A DNA stretch of 29,917 bases from a virus. Numbering within the stretch: the stretch's first letter is position 1; every line of letters starts with the position of its first letter. Made by a program: the position numbers and the translations under genes. This document shows, in pieces, positions 6,965-15,817 of the stretch. Location of the stretch: positions 1-29,917 of the IMG/VR virus record IMGVR_UViG_3300021961_000425; one strand, written 5' to 3'. The notes beneath the pieces are model-generated. The model searched no databases and was not told the DNA's origin. It saw nothing but the letters and a program-made list of their open reading frames with translations.

Positions 6965-7237
6965 ATGCCCAAGAAAAACCGTGCCGTTCGCGTCAAGATC
7001 AGAGGGAAGTGGTGGCGGATCTTGGAGGAAACCCCACTAAAGCTCGACGGCAAGACGGTTCGCGGATATTGCGACAAAGCGCAGCGGTTAATCGTGCATG
7101 ATGGCGGAGCTGACATGGCTTTTACCATCATCCATGAGGTTCTTCATGCCTGCCTCTGGGATCTTGACGAAGCCGCAGTCGAAGAAACCGAAGATGCGAT
7201 TAAGACCGCGCTGGTAAGAACTGGTCTTATTGAATAA
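6965..7237 (+). CDS. Small HExxH metallopeptidase-like protein
   Basis: 90 residues with a clear zinc-peptidase signature: H57-E58-V-L-H61 in TIIHEVLHACLWDLDE, followed by acidic residues (E73, E74) that could give the third metal ligand. The N-terminal 45 residues form a small basic beta-rich section (KIRGKWWRILEE, GYCDKAQRLIVHDG). Similar minimal HExxH proteins are scattered in phage genomes without a firm role. It lies between endolysin and terminase, its stop directly abutting the terminase ATG, so it is expressed with the late genes. A substrate cannot be proposed. A Wss1/SprT-like or ImmA-like relationship is possible but unproven. Confidence 0.72.
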   Translation: MPKKNRAVRVKIRGKWWRILEETPLKLDGKTVRGYCDKAQRLIVHDGGADMAFTIIHEVLHACLWDLDEAAVEETEDAIKTALVRTGLIE

Positions 7238-8836
7238 ATGGGAGACACAAGAACCGACGACCAAAAGCAAGCTGACGCAGTCATTGCTTACGAGAAGACA
7301 ATCCTCGCCGCCAAACGCAGGTTGCGCCTTGGCAAAGCCGCAGAGGATTTGATTGACTTTACTTGTCTGATGATGCCAGACCCGTCAGACCCAGACGACG
7401 CAGACATCTCGCGGTATATGCCAGCCAAGCACCACCGCGTTATCGCGGCGGCACTCCAAGAAGTTGAGCGCGGTAACATGTTGCGGCTGATTATTACGAT
7501 GCCGCCGCGTGCTGGGAAATCTGAGTTGGCAAGCAAAAAGTTTATTCCGTGGTTGATCGGGCGCGATCCGTATCGCCATGTCATCTTTGCATCGTATAAC
7601 GAGACTTTCGCGCAGGATACTGGTCGCGCCGTGCGCGACTTGATGAAACAGAACTTGTACAGACAAGTTTTCCCCAAATGCAGTTTGCGTGCTGGCTCCG
7701 CTGCCGCAGACCGCGTGCAGACAAACGAGGGCGGCATCGCCGCCTTTGTTGGTGTCGGCGGCTCGATCACGGGCCGTGGTGCTGACTTCTTGTTGATCGA
7801 CGATCCAATCAAAGACCGCGAGCAAGCAGACAGCCCGACCGAGCGCAACAAGCAATGGGAATGGTTTACGCAGGTCGCCATGACGCGGCTTATGACAGCA
7901 GGCTCAAGAGTCATAATCATTATGACGCGCTGGCATGAAGATGACTTGATCGGGCGGCTTACTGATCCAACGAACCCGTGCTACAACAAAGACGAAGCGA
8001 AAAGCTGGAAGATTCTTGCGCTGCCTGCCCTTGCTGAAGACAACGATCCGCTTGACAGAAAGCGCGGCGAATCACTCTGGCCTGAACGGTTCCCAGTTGA
8101 GTTTTTGGAAAACGCACGCAGGCTGAACCCGCGTGGTTTCTCTGCGTTGTATCAAGGCAGGCCGACGCCAGATGATGGCGACTTCTTCAAAAAAGATTAT
8201 CTCAAAACATACAAGCCCGAAGAATTGCCGAAAAACCTGCGAGTGTACTGCGCGAGCGATCACGCGGTATCCACTAAGCAAGACCGTGACCCGACCGTAT
8301 TGCTCGCGGCTGGCGTTGACGAAGACGGCGTGATTTGGATTTTGCCTGATCTTTGGTGGCGCAGGGAACAGACAGACAGAGTTGTCGAAGCCATGTTGAC
8401 GATGATGAAGCGGCACAAGCCGCTTTTCTGGTGGGCTGAGAACGGACACATCAGCAAAGCTATCGGGCCGTTCCTGCGAAAACGTATGGTAGAAGAGCAA
8501 ACATACTGCTCAATCGTCGAAATGACTCCTGTGAAAGACAAAATGACCCGCGCACAGTCGATCCAAGCAATGGCATCGCTGGGGCGGGTGCGGTTCCCCG
8601 GCTTTGCGCCGTGGTGGTCGCAGGCCGAGCAGGAAATGCTCAAATTCCCTGCTGGAAGACACGATGACTTTGTCGATGCGCTCGCGTGGATTGGGTTGGG
8701 GCTGAACCTGCAACACAATGCGCCCGTGCCGATGAAGAAAGTAAACTCACCCGTGTCTGGCACGCTGGCGTGGGTGAAACAACAAACACGTCAAGATGAA
8801 CTTGCGAAAAGACTTGCCTACCGTGATGGTTTTTGA
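7238..8836 (+). CDS. terL: Terminase large subunit
   Basis: 532 residues, the ATPase-nuclease that packages DNA through the portal. Walker A is PPRAGKSE (P89-E96, K94), Walker B is FLLIDDP (D188-D189), and the coupling-type motif IIIMTRWHEDD is at 226-236. The RNase H-like nuclease domain begins near residue 335 with candidate acidic residues D341 (CASDHA), E401 (WWAENG), D476/D477 and D480 (HDDFVDALAW). Length and order of motifs are normal, so the gene appears intact. It starts immediately after the HExxH stop. No small terminase subunit is recognisable beside it. Confidence 0.95.
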   Translation: MGDTRTDDQKQADAVIAYEKTILAAKRRLRLGKAAEDLIDFTCLMMPDPSDPDDADISRYMPAKHHRVIAAALQEVERGNMLRLIITMPPRAGKSELASKKFIPWLIGRDPYRHVIFASYNETFAQDTGRAVRDLMKQNLYRQVFPKCSLRAGSAAADRVQTNEGGIAAFVGVGGSITGRGADFLLIDDPIKDREQADSPTERNKQWEWFTQVAMTRLMTAGSRVIIIMTRWHEDDLIGRLTDPTNPCYNKDEAKSWKILALPALAEDNDPLDRKRGESLWPERFPVEFLENARRLNPRGFSALYQGRPTPDDGDFFKKDYLKTYKPEELPKNLRVYCASDHAVSTKQDRDPTVLLAAGVDEDGVIWILPDLWWRREQTDRVVEAMLTMMKRHKPLFWWAENGHISKAIGPFLRKRMVEEQTYCSIVEMTPVKDKMTRAQSIQAMASLGRVRFPGFAPWWSQAEQEMLKFPAGRHDDFVDALAWIGLGLNLQHNAPVPMKKVNSPVSGTLAWVKQQTRQDELAKRLAYRDGF

Positions 8837-8849
8837 TTGATTTCCCGCT

Positions 8850-11015
8850 ATGCACGACCCCTTGCAGCCAACAGAAAACCCTATGATGCCTCCGATGGAA
8901 GAAGGCATTCCCGTTGATGCGCTTGCGCCTGCGCCCGAAATCAGCGTCGAGGTCGTTGAAAAAGAAGATTACGACGAGCCGTCTGAATCCAGACGCAAAC
9001 TTGTTGAGTTCTGGACATCAACGGTAAAAACGGGAAAGAAAAAGCACGAAAGCGCATTCACGCGGATGCGCGACGACTTGAAATTTATTGCTGGCAAGCA
9101 ATGGAGCGAGCGCGACGACGAAGACAGGTATCAAGCCAACATCGTTCAACGTCACATCGCGCAACGTGTCGCGGCCTTGTATGCCAAGAACCCCGTGATC
9201 AAGTGCAAGCGTCGTGAGACGCTGGATTTTGCGCTTTGGGAAGGCACGCTGAACGAAGCCAACATGCTCGCTGGCGCGATGCAGCAAGGCGCAATGATGG
9301 GGATGCCGCCAGACCCGAACATGATGGCGACAATCCAAGACATCACTCAAGGGTTCCAAAAGCGGAAAATGCTTGACCGCGTGTCGAAGACGATGGAAAT
9401 CGTCGCCAAGTACACGCTCGACGAGCAGCTTCCTCCGTTCAAGATGAGCATGAAGCAGCTCACCCGCCGCACATGCTCAACTGGCGTTGGTTTTGCCAAG
9501 ATTGGTGTCCAGCGTTTCATGAAGAAACGCCCAGAGGACATCGAAAAGATTACAGACATCACGCAGCGGCTTGTCGAGATCGAGCGTATCCGCGAAGAGC
9601 TTTGTGATTGCAAGCAGGATGTTACATCGATTGACGCTGAGGCTGAACAGCTTCGCATTTCGCTTGCTGGCGTTCAGCAAATGCCAGAGGTCGTCGCACG
9701 CGAAGGCATCGTGCTTGACTTCCCGAAGTCAACATCAGTCATCGTTGACCCGCGTTGCACCTACCTGCGCGGTTTTATCGGCGCACGCTGGGTCGCGCAT
9801 GAGTTCATCATGTCAACCGATGACGTGAAAGAAATTTACGGCATCGACCTCAAGAACGGAAAGTTCACCGCGTACCAAGACCCAGAGAACCAGCGGTTCA
9901 AGATCGAATCTGGCGACATGGACGCTGGCAAGAAGCCAGTCGATCAGGTCTGTGTCTGGGAGATTTACAGCAAGACAGACGGATTGGTATATACCGTAGC
10001 CGAAGGCTACTGCAATTTCCTTGAGGAACCACGCGAACCGCATCTGCAACTGGAGCGGTTCTGGCCGTTCTTCGTTCTTGCGTTCAACGAGATCGAATCC
10101 GAGTGCGAAGTGTATCCTCCAAGTGACGTGCGCCTCATGCGACCGATGCAGTTGGAGTACAATAGGCTCCGCGAAGGTCTGCGCGAACATCGCTACGCCA
10201 ACCGCCCGATGACCGCTGTTCCAGACGGCGTTCTTGATCCAGAAGACAAATTCAAACTTGAAGCAAAGCCTGCTAACGGCGTTGTCACACTTAAAGGGCT
10301 ACAGCCCGGACAAAAAGTTAGCGAACTTCTCCAGCCCGTCGAGGGGCCGCGCATCGATCCCGGCCTGTATGACACGACGCCGATTTTTGAAGACGTACTT
10401 CGTACGGTCGGCTCGCAAGAAGCGAACCTTGGCGGCACTGGTGGCGCGACGGCGACCGAATCGAGCATAGCCGAAAGCTCCCGCATGTCTGCGCTTTCAT
10501 CGAACGTAGACGATCTGGACGACTTCCTTAACGAAGTCGCCCGCGCAATGGGGCAGGCGTTGTTGCAACAAATCGGCGCAGACACAGTCAAGCGCATTGC
10601 TGGGCCGGGGGCTGTCTGGCCCGAACTTTCCGCGCAGGAGATCCAAGACGAGTTGTTTTTGGAAGTGCAAGCAGGCTCCAGCGGCAGACCGAACAAAGCC
10701 GCAGAGATTGCCAACATCGAGAAGATTGTGCCGCTGCTCATTCAAATCCCCGGCATTTCACCAGAATGGCTTGCACGCGAATTGATTCGCCGTATGGACG
10801 ACAAGCTCGACGTGACAGACGCGCTCTCTGGGCCGCTTCAAAGTATCGTCTCAATGAACGCGCAGAAGCAAATGGCGACTGGCGACCCGATGACCGATCC
10901 AAACATGCAAGGCGCACAAGGCGGCAACAATGCCGCAGGAGGCGCGGCAGGCAGACCGCCAGTTATGCCCAACGCCCCGCAGGGCATGATGCCAGCACCG
11001 ATGCCTGTTGGATAA
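8850..11015 (+). CDS. Portal protein
   Basis: 721 residues, placed directly after terL as is usual for the portal, the dodecameric DNA channel at the capsid vertex. The N-terminal 40 residues are acidic and Pro-rich. The core begins with RRKLVEFW, then RYQANIVQRHIAQRVAALYAKNP, typical of podovirus portals. A helical insert near 220-275 contains a coiled-coil-like stretch (RLVEIERIREELCDCKQDV). A central part has PPSDVRLMRPMQLEYNRLRE (about 425-444), with a barrel-type helical segment toward 560-620. The last 70 residues are Met, Pro, Gly and Ala-rich and probably disordered. The start ATG lacks a Shine-Dalgarno. Assignment rests on context and pattern. Confidence 0.88.
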   Translation: MHDPLQPTENPMMPPMEEGIPVDALAPAPEISVEVVEKEDYDEPSESRRKLVEFWTSTVKTGKKKHESAFTRMRDDLKFIAGKQWSERDDEDRYQANIVQRHIAQRVAALYAKNPVIKCKRRETLDFALWEGTLNEANMLAGAMQQGAMMGMPPDPNMMATIQDITQGFQKRKMLDRVSKTMEIVAKYTLDEQLPPFKMSMKQLTRRTCSTGVGFAKIGVQRFMKKRPEDIEKITDITQRLVEIERIREELCDCKQDVTSIDAEAEQLRISLAGVQQMPEVVAREGIVLDFPKSTSVIVDPRCTYLRGFIGARWVAHEFIMSTDDVKEIYGIDLKNGKFTAYQDPENQRFKIESGDMDAGKKPVDQVCVWEIYSKTDGLVYTVAEGYCNFLEEPREPHLQLERFWPFFVLAFNEIESECEVYPPSDVRLMRPMQLEYNRLREGLREHRYANRPMTAVPDGVLDPEDKFKLEAKPANGVVTLKGLQPGQKVSELLQPVEGPRIDPGLYDTTPIFEDVLRTVGSQEANLGGTGGATATESSIAESSRMSALSSNVDDLDDFLNEVARAMGQALLQQIGADTVKRIAGPGAVWPELSAQEIQDELFLEVQAGSSGRPNKAAEIANIEKIVPLLIQIPGISPEWLARELIRRMDDKLDVTDALSGPLQSIVSMNAQKQMATGDPMTDPNMQGAQGGNNAAGGAAGRPPVMPNAPQGMMPAPMPVG

Positions 11016-11054
11016 TGTTTGACGAAATCTGACCATCCGCTAACAATACCCGCC

Positions 11055-11858
11055 ATGTCATACATCAGTTTCAGAGCAAAAATTGACACACCGCTTGCTG
11101 TTGGTGAGTCGTTTGCTGTGAAATATCCCGCTGGCACGACGAAAAATTCGTTTGATACTGATGGCGACCATTTTTTGCGCGTTGATGGATATAATAAAAA
11201 TTATAGCTCACAAAAAGGCGAGTTTTTGATTGAATTTACGCCTGCGTGGATCTCGATCACGAACCAAACTGGCATCAATCCGATCTCAAACAAGCGCGAG
11301 ATTAGCCTTCAGCTTGACACTATTTCCGACATTTCTGGCGCAGAAGAAATTCTGGTTGTTACCAGCACAGGCCAAAAAGTTTTTGTAAAACGCAACGAGT
11401 TTACGTTTGGCGGATCTGGATTCCCCGTTGTGTCTGTCGGCGGTCTGGCAGACCTGACGCAAGAGCAGCAGAACGAAATTTTTGAAGGAACGGTTGTAAC
11501 AACCGTTACAGGCGAAAGGTATCAATACTCTGGCAGCGGCGACAAGACGCTGGAATCGAGCTACGTCTTTATTTCCGACCAGACGCCCGAATGGGCGGTT
11601 ATTGCCAACAAGCCAACTGTTTTCCCTCCAGAAGATCACACGCACTACAGCGCAGACATCCAAGACTTTGATGCCGCTGTCGATGCAAGAATTTCGTCTT
11701 CAGAGGCTGGCATTCTTGAATATGCCAGCGTTCCCAATTTCCCAGCAACAGGCTCGTTTGGGCGGTTGTACATTGCCACAGACAAGAACACGCTGTGGCG
11801 GTGGACTGGGACGCAGTATTCCATAGTTCCGGGCGAGACGGATTGTGGATATTATTAA
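11055..11858 (+). CDS. Virion structural protein, head-fibre or decoration type
   Basis: 267 residues from the ATG at 11055; a TTG at 11019 would add 12 residues but sits in apparent leader sequence. The first 120 residues look beta-rich and are unfamiliar. From about 125 it carries fibre-type sequence: LTQEQQNEIFEG, DHTHYSADIQDFDAAVDARI, and the terminal motif FGRLYIATDKNTLWRWTG (235-252), common at the C-termini of phage fibre and head-fibre proteins. Lying between portal and scaffold, it is more likely attached to the head than to the tail tip. No enzymatic domain is visible. Confidence 0.65.
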   Translation: MSYISFRAKIDTPLAVGESFAVKYPAGTTKNSFDTDGDHFLRVDGYNKNYSSQKGEFLIEFTPAWISITNQTGINPISNKREISLQLDTISDISGAEEILVVTSTGQKVFVKRNEFTFGGSGFPVVSVGGLADLTQEQQNEIFEGTVVTTVTGERYQYSGSGDKTLESSYVFISDQTPEWAVIANKPTVFPPEDHTHYSADIQDFDAAVDARISSSEAGILEYASVPNFPATGSFGRLYIATDKNTLWRWTGTQYSIVPGETDCGYY

Positions 11859-11883
11859 CCCCTCGCAAACAACATAAAACCCT

Positions 11884-12501
11884 ATGGCAAATCCCATTAT
11901 CAAAATCAAACGCGGTGTAGGTACTCCGAGCAGCCTGTCTGCTGGAGAGCTTGCTATCGACATCACAAACAAGAACCTCTTCATTGGTGACAACAGCTCT
12001 GTGCCGTTCGTCATTGGCGGTGAGGGAACCTTCGCTACCAAGGCTTACGCTGACGGCATCGTTGCTTCCGCTAACAGCACTCTTACCCAAGCTATCGCTG
12101 ACGAAGAGGCTGCTCGTATCGCTGCTGACAACACGCTGACCACTAACCTCAACAATGAGATCACCCGCGCTACTGACGCAGAAGGCGTTCTCACCACCAA
12201 TCTCGCCACCGAGGTCACGAACCGCACGAATGCTGACACCACCCTCCAGTCGAACATCGACACTGAGAAGGCTCGCATCGACGCAATTCTGTCTGCCGCT
12301 GACGCTGACAAGGACAGCTTCGCTGAAATCGTTACTCTTATCAATTCTATTGATACTGAGAATGATAACGCTTTTGCTGCCTACGTTCTCAGCAATGACG
12401 CTGCTCTCGCTCAAGAGGTCACAGATCGCACCAACGCTGATTCGGCTCTCGACGCTCGCGTTACTGCTCTCGAAACCACCATCGACGGCGGTTCTTACTA
12501 A
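11884..12501 (+). CDS. Trimeric coiled-coil head-fibre-like protein
   Basis: 205 residues. Residues 1-45 (IKIKRGVGTPSSLSAGEL, then FIGD) resemble the short N-terminal domain of phage fibre proteins that begin with an RG-x-P-x-L-x-x-GELA pattern. Residues 74-127 are three 18-residue repeats of the form E-x-x-x-R-x-x-A-D-x-x-L-x-x-N, which predict a coiled-coil stalk; the C-terminus repeats the theme (EVTDRTNADSALDARVTALE). It is paralogous in its N-terminus to the next gene. Codons are strongly biased to AAC, ACC, ATC, CTC and GCT, as in the major capsid gene, which suggests high expression. It is probably a capsid fibre or decoration protein. Confidence 0.7.
   Translation: MANPIIKIKRGVGTPSSLSAGELAIDITNKNLFIGDNSSVPFVIGGEGTFATKAYADGIVASANSTLTQAIADEEAARIAADNTLTTNLNNEITRATDAEGVLTTNLATEVTNRTNADTTLQSNIDTEKARIDAILSAADADKDSFAEIVTLINSIDTENDNAFAAYVLSNDAALAQEVTDRTNADSALDARVTALETTIDGGSY
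12103..12264 (+). repeat. Three tandem 54-bp units encoding coiled-coil repeats
   Basis: Three contiguous 18-codon units (residues 74-91, 92-109 and 110-127) start with Glu and keep R, D/E and L at equivalent places, with T-N or S-N near the end. DNA identity between units is partial, so the duplication is old or maintained by protein selection. A fourth unit begins (EKARIDAIL) but then diverges. Confidence 0.75.
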
Positions 12502-12516
12502 GGTAAACTAACAAGT

Positions 12517-12542
12517 CCTCCGTGGGGTAAAACCCACGGGGG
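12517..12542 (+). terminator. Strong intergenic hairpin
   Basis: A 10-bp stem (CCTCCGTGGG with CCCACGGGGG, one T-G wobble) closes the loop GTAAAA between the coiled-coil fibre gene and the next fibre gene. No T-tract follows, so it is not a classical intrinsic terminator. It may be a stability or processing element that sets the level of the upstream transcript. Confidence 0.55.
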
Positions 12543-12559
12543 CAACCCTCTTCAATAAG

Positions 12560-13015
12560 ATGGCAAATCCAACAATCATTCCCAAGAAATCGGTAATCGC
12601 AGGAGCAGTTCCTACGAGTTCCCAACTTACGCTTGGGGAAATTGCTATAAATCACGAAGATGCTGTGCTTTATAGCAGGCATCCCAGCACGGGAGCCGTG
12701 TATGCGTTGACTGGTGGTGGTGGCGGTGGCCCGACCACTATCAACGATTTGGACGAAATGTTCACGACCGCACGGGCAAACTACTACCATGAGGTCAACT
12801 ACAATGTGTCTGGAGACGTTTCAGACATCCAAGTTTACGACGATGCGTTGCAGACAACACACCTGTATTCCCGCGCATTTACTTATGACGGCAGCGGCAA
12901 TATTACAGCCGTAACGACCACAGACCAGCAAAACGCTGGGGTATCTCTAACAAAAACAATTTCTTACAATGGGTCTGGCGACATCGCCACCGTGACCCGC
13001 AACTACGTTCTATAA
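12560..13015 (+). CDS. Small fibre-like structural protein with glycine hinge
   Basis: 151 residues. The N-terminus (IIPKKSVIAGAVPTSSQLTL, then GEIAINHEDAVLYS) is the same short attachment domain as in the preceding gene and in many phage fibres. Residues 52-57 are six glycines encoded by GGT/GGC codons, a flexible hinge. The C-terminal part has two beta-type repeats, FTYDGSGNITAV and ISYNGSGDIATV. Together with its neighbours it forms a fibre-like set between portal and scaffold and is probably a minor capsid-attached protein. It has no Shine-Dalgarno and follows the 12517 hairpin. Confidence 0.65.
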   Translation: MANPTIIPKKSVIAGAVPTSSQLTLGEIAINHEDAVLYSRHPSTGAVYALTGGGGGGPTTINDLDEMFTTARANYYHEVNYNVSGDVSDIQVYDDALQTTHLYSRAFTYDGSGNITAVTTTDQQNAGVSLTKTISYNGSGDIATVTRNYVL

Positions 13016-13019
13016 CATC

Positions 13020-15755
13020 ATGGCATTCACCGCACCAGACGCAAACGGAATCATCACTCAAACTGGCCGCGACCTCGATCTTTCGGGCTTGGCAGTAAAT
13101 GGTGGCGTAACAATTACAACTGACGCAGGAGTCACTTATTACGACTTTGGCACGAATAGGCTATATGTTGAGGGCACTCTGTTTCACGACCCAGAAAAAG
13201 AGGTTGCCATCTTTCACCACATCTCGACTTCGACAACGACCCCGACAATAGTTTTTTCTGTAAACAAAAGTGCCAACAATTGGCAATCCCCCGAAAGTTG
13301 GGCAAAAGATGCTGATGGATTGTTGGTGCTGACTGATACCGCTCACGGGTTGGAAGTGGGAGACGCAATCGAAGTTCGTTTGAACGGGTCAACAACGGCA
13401 GAGGGTAGAACCTCTGATGGCAGGTTGTTTCGTCTTTCTGCCGTCACAGCAAACACGGCGACTCTCGAAAATTCTGCTATGTTTTCTCTGCCCACCGCAG
13501 CTGGCCAATACACGTTGCGGGCTTGCTACAATTACGGCAAGGAAATAACCGCGTATGGGCGCGTGCGCTACGCTTCTGGCACAGGACTCATTTTCTCTGG
13601 CGATTCTGTCACGAACTGGGATCCAGAAGAATACACGATAAATGTTAGTGCAGATGGGTTTATATGGGGCCGAGGCGGGACAATTAGCACCTATCGACCA
13701 TTTAACCTTGGCGGGTATTACGACTTCAAGGGGACAGAATTTGTTTCGACTCGCACCAGCGGAAACAAGGTAGAGATTCGCTCCATGGGAAACGGCATTT
13801 ACGAGGGCGGCGCACTTGTAAACATGGCTGGAGTCAATATTGGCGACACGTTGATTTTTAATGCTGGACTAAAGCAAGCCTCAATTACCGAGGTTCTGGG
13901 GGCATGGTACGAGGTTAGCATAAAGGATTTTGACGTTACTCAAAATGCCAACGACTCCGACATCGGGCATGACGGTAGTAGCACTCACCACCATAGAGAT
14001 TACGAAATTGTAAACTCTGCTAACGGCTCGAATGTGATCAATATGTGGCGTGATACACGGGGGTCGATTGGTCAAAGAGGATGCCTCGTCACGAAAAAGG
14101 AAGTAGCTTTTGCGCTAAAGGATGCAACAGGAAGTGCGGTTTCTGGGGCAAAAATGTATTGCCAAGATAATCCGTCTGCTTACGCAAAAAACGCAACGCT
14201 AACAGGCGGCACGACTCAAGGGGTATACACAACCGCTCCAACTTTACTGAACGGCACATTGAATGGTGACGGCACAATTACATACAACTACGCCGATCCA
14301 TTTGTTTACACAGGCGCGACAGATGCGAGCGGAGAAATTGGGACGCTTAAAGTCACGACCTCTTCGCATATTTTGGAGTACAACAGCAATGACCCATCCG
14401 CGCTTGTAGCTAATGGTGGGCCTTACAACATCCCGTCATTTAACAGCTTTTGGCGCGAGACAGACAACCTCGGCCCAGCTTACAGCGATTACGACACCGA
14501 TCGCTTTGGCGGGTTTTACAGAGTGGATCGCAGATCGAACGACAACACGGATGCGGATGAGTTTACATTCAAGTTCGCCAGCTACGAGCATTCGTTAGCG
14601 CAAACAACGCAGGCACTCAAGGGTGTCGGCGCATTGCAGATAAATTGGGTTATGTTTAACGACACGGCAATTTCCGCAGACCGCGCAACGGCAGATGGAT
14701 ATTCCGAGATCGCCACGCCGCAGGCTTTTTACAACCGCGCAAAAGCATACCTTGTTGATAATTATGCTGGCGAGACTTCGACCATCGTTTCCCGCGAAGG
14801 TAATACGATCAACGCTGGTAGCTACAACGTAACGCTTGATGCAACTGCCGCCGAGGTCTTTGCCTTTGATGGATCGACAATTACGATCAAGGCAACGCAG
14901 TTCACTGGCAACATCCAAGGGAGCGGGACTTTTACCCTGCTCAATGGAGCCGAGGTTCTTGGAACTTTTGGTGCAACCACCGTCTATCCGTGGGAAGTGG
15001 CGAATGTAGAGGCAGGCAGCACGCTCCAGCTTTTCAATGTCACGCAAGACATCGAGATTGAGAACTTGGTGGTCAGTGGCACGGCTGGAACGAAAGTTAC
15101 GGCGAGCGGAAGCTATGCCACAGCCGAAGCAGTTCCGGGCGACACGATCCGCCTGCGGATTACCTGCCAAGCTGGAACCTCTGCTCTGCTGCCATTTGAG
15201 ACTGTGGGTGTAGCTACCGCTTCTGGAGCATCGTTCCGTGCAGACCAGCAACCTGACACGATCTACAACGCAAACAATATCGACGGAAGCGCAATTACGG
15301 GAATCACTCTGACTCCAGATTACACGAATATTCAAATTGATTTGGATGATCAAGTTGCTCCATATGAAATTAGCGCACAAGCAATCTACAACTACTACTC
15401 ATACCTAATTACAACAACGGAAGGTATCGCTAACTTCTACGGCGCGATAACACCAGTTGATCAGATGAACTACAAGATCAATGCCTCTGTGGTTCCGCTC
15501 AAGTTGCAAAATACAGGCTCGACAGACGTTGTCCTTAACGGCGGTCGCCTCTACCGCGATGACAATGTAAGCGTCATTGATACGGGCGCGGGAGCGGGGA
15601 CAGGATCACTAATGCAGGACACGGGAATGTTGATTCAGTATCTCCAACCGCAGGTTGAATCCGCGCTTACCACCTACGGCGCGGCTACATCAACCAACGT
15701 GTCTGACTCTGAAGCAACGCTGAAGAAGAAGATTACTCAAGCCGCGCTGATGTAA
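13020..15755 (+). CDS. Large virion structural protein of unknown role
   Basis: 911 residues, beta-rich and Thr/Ala/Gly-rich, with no catalytic motif that I can recognise. The early part includes GLEVGDAIEVRLNG (about 120-133), and the middle has a His-rich stretch (DGSSTHHHRDYEIV). Later come Ig-like or adhesin-like stretches (about 600-760) and a C-terminal segment QAIYNYYSYLITT, then LQNTGSTDVVLNGGRLYRDD. This C-terminal pattern resembles large structural proteins of some marine podoviruses, as far as I recall. It starts four bases after the previous stop and ends before the hairpin at 15762. A head-attached fibre or decoration protein is the best guess from position. Confidence 0.6.
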   Translation: MAFTAPDANGIITQTGRDLDLSGLAVNGGVTITTDAGVTYYDFGTNRLYVEGTLFHDPEKEVAIFHHISTSTTTPTIVFSVNKSANNWQSPESWAKDADGLLVLTDTAHGLEVGDAIEVRLNGSTTAEGRTSDGRLFRLSAVTANTATLENSAMFSLPTAAGQYTLRACYNYGKEITAYGRVRYASGTGLIFSGDSVTNWDPEEYTINVSADGFIWGRGGTISTYRPFNLGGYYDFKGTEFVSTRTSGNKVEIRSMGNGIYEGGALVNMAGVNIGDTLIFNAGLKQASITEVLGAWYEVSIKDFDVTQNANDSDIGHDGSSTHHHRDYEIVNSANGSNVINMWRDTRGSIGQRGCLVTKKEVAFALKDATGSAVSGAKMYCQDNPSAYAKNATLTGGTTQGVYTTAPTLLNGTLNGDGTITYNYADPFVYTGATDASGEIGTLKVTTSSHILEYNSNDPSALVANGGPYNIPSFNSFWRETDNLGPAYSDYDTDRFGGFYRVDRRSNDNTDADEFTFKFASYEHSLAQTTQALKGVGALQINWVMFNDTAISADRATADGYSEIATPQAFYNRAKAYLVDNYAGETSTIVSREGNTINAGSYNVTLDATAAEVFAFDGSTITIKATQFTGNIQGSGTFTLLNGAEVLGTFGATTVYPWEVANVEAGSTLQLFNVTQDIEIENLVVSGTAGTKVTASGSYATAEAVPGDTIRLRITCQAGTSALLPFETVGVATASGASFRADQQPDTIYNANNIDGSAITGITLTPDYTNIQIDLDDQVAPYEISAQAIYNYYSYLITTTEGIANFYGAITPVDQMNYKINASVVPLKLQNTGSTDVVLNGGRLYRDDNVSVIDTGAGAGTGSLMQDTGMLIQYLQPQVESALTTYGAATSTNVSDSEATLKKKITQAALM

Positions 15756-15761
15756 AAGTTT

Positions 15762-15785
15762 TGCAAGACAAAAAAATGTCTTGCA
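15762..15785 (+). terminator. Perfect hairpin upstream of scaffold gene
   Basis: TGCAAGACA and TGTCTTGCA form a perfect 9-bp stem around a loop of six A, just after the 911-residue structural gene. It is followed by TTTGC rather than a long T-tract. It probably attenuates read-through from upstream or protects or processes the scaffold-capsid message. Confidence 0.55.
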
Positions 15786-15817
15786 TTTGCAACCCAAACC
15801 AACATACAAAAACAAAC

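Noticed and set aside
11018-11050. Promoter-like TTGACG before the structural gene at 11055
   Set aside because: No acceptable -10 box occurs at a suitable distance.
12045-12344. Minus-strand open frame of 99 residues inside the coiled-coil fibre gene
   Set aside because: Opposite-strand shadow of a repetitive, codon-biased gene with no independent start context.
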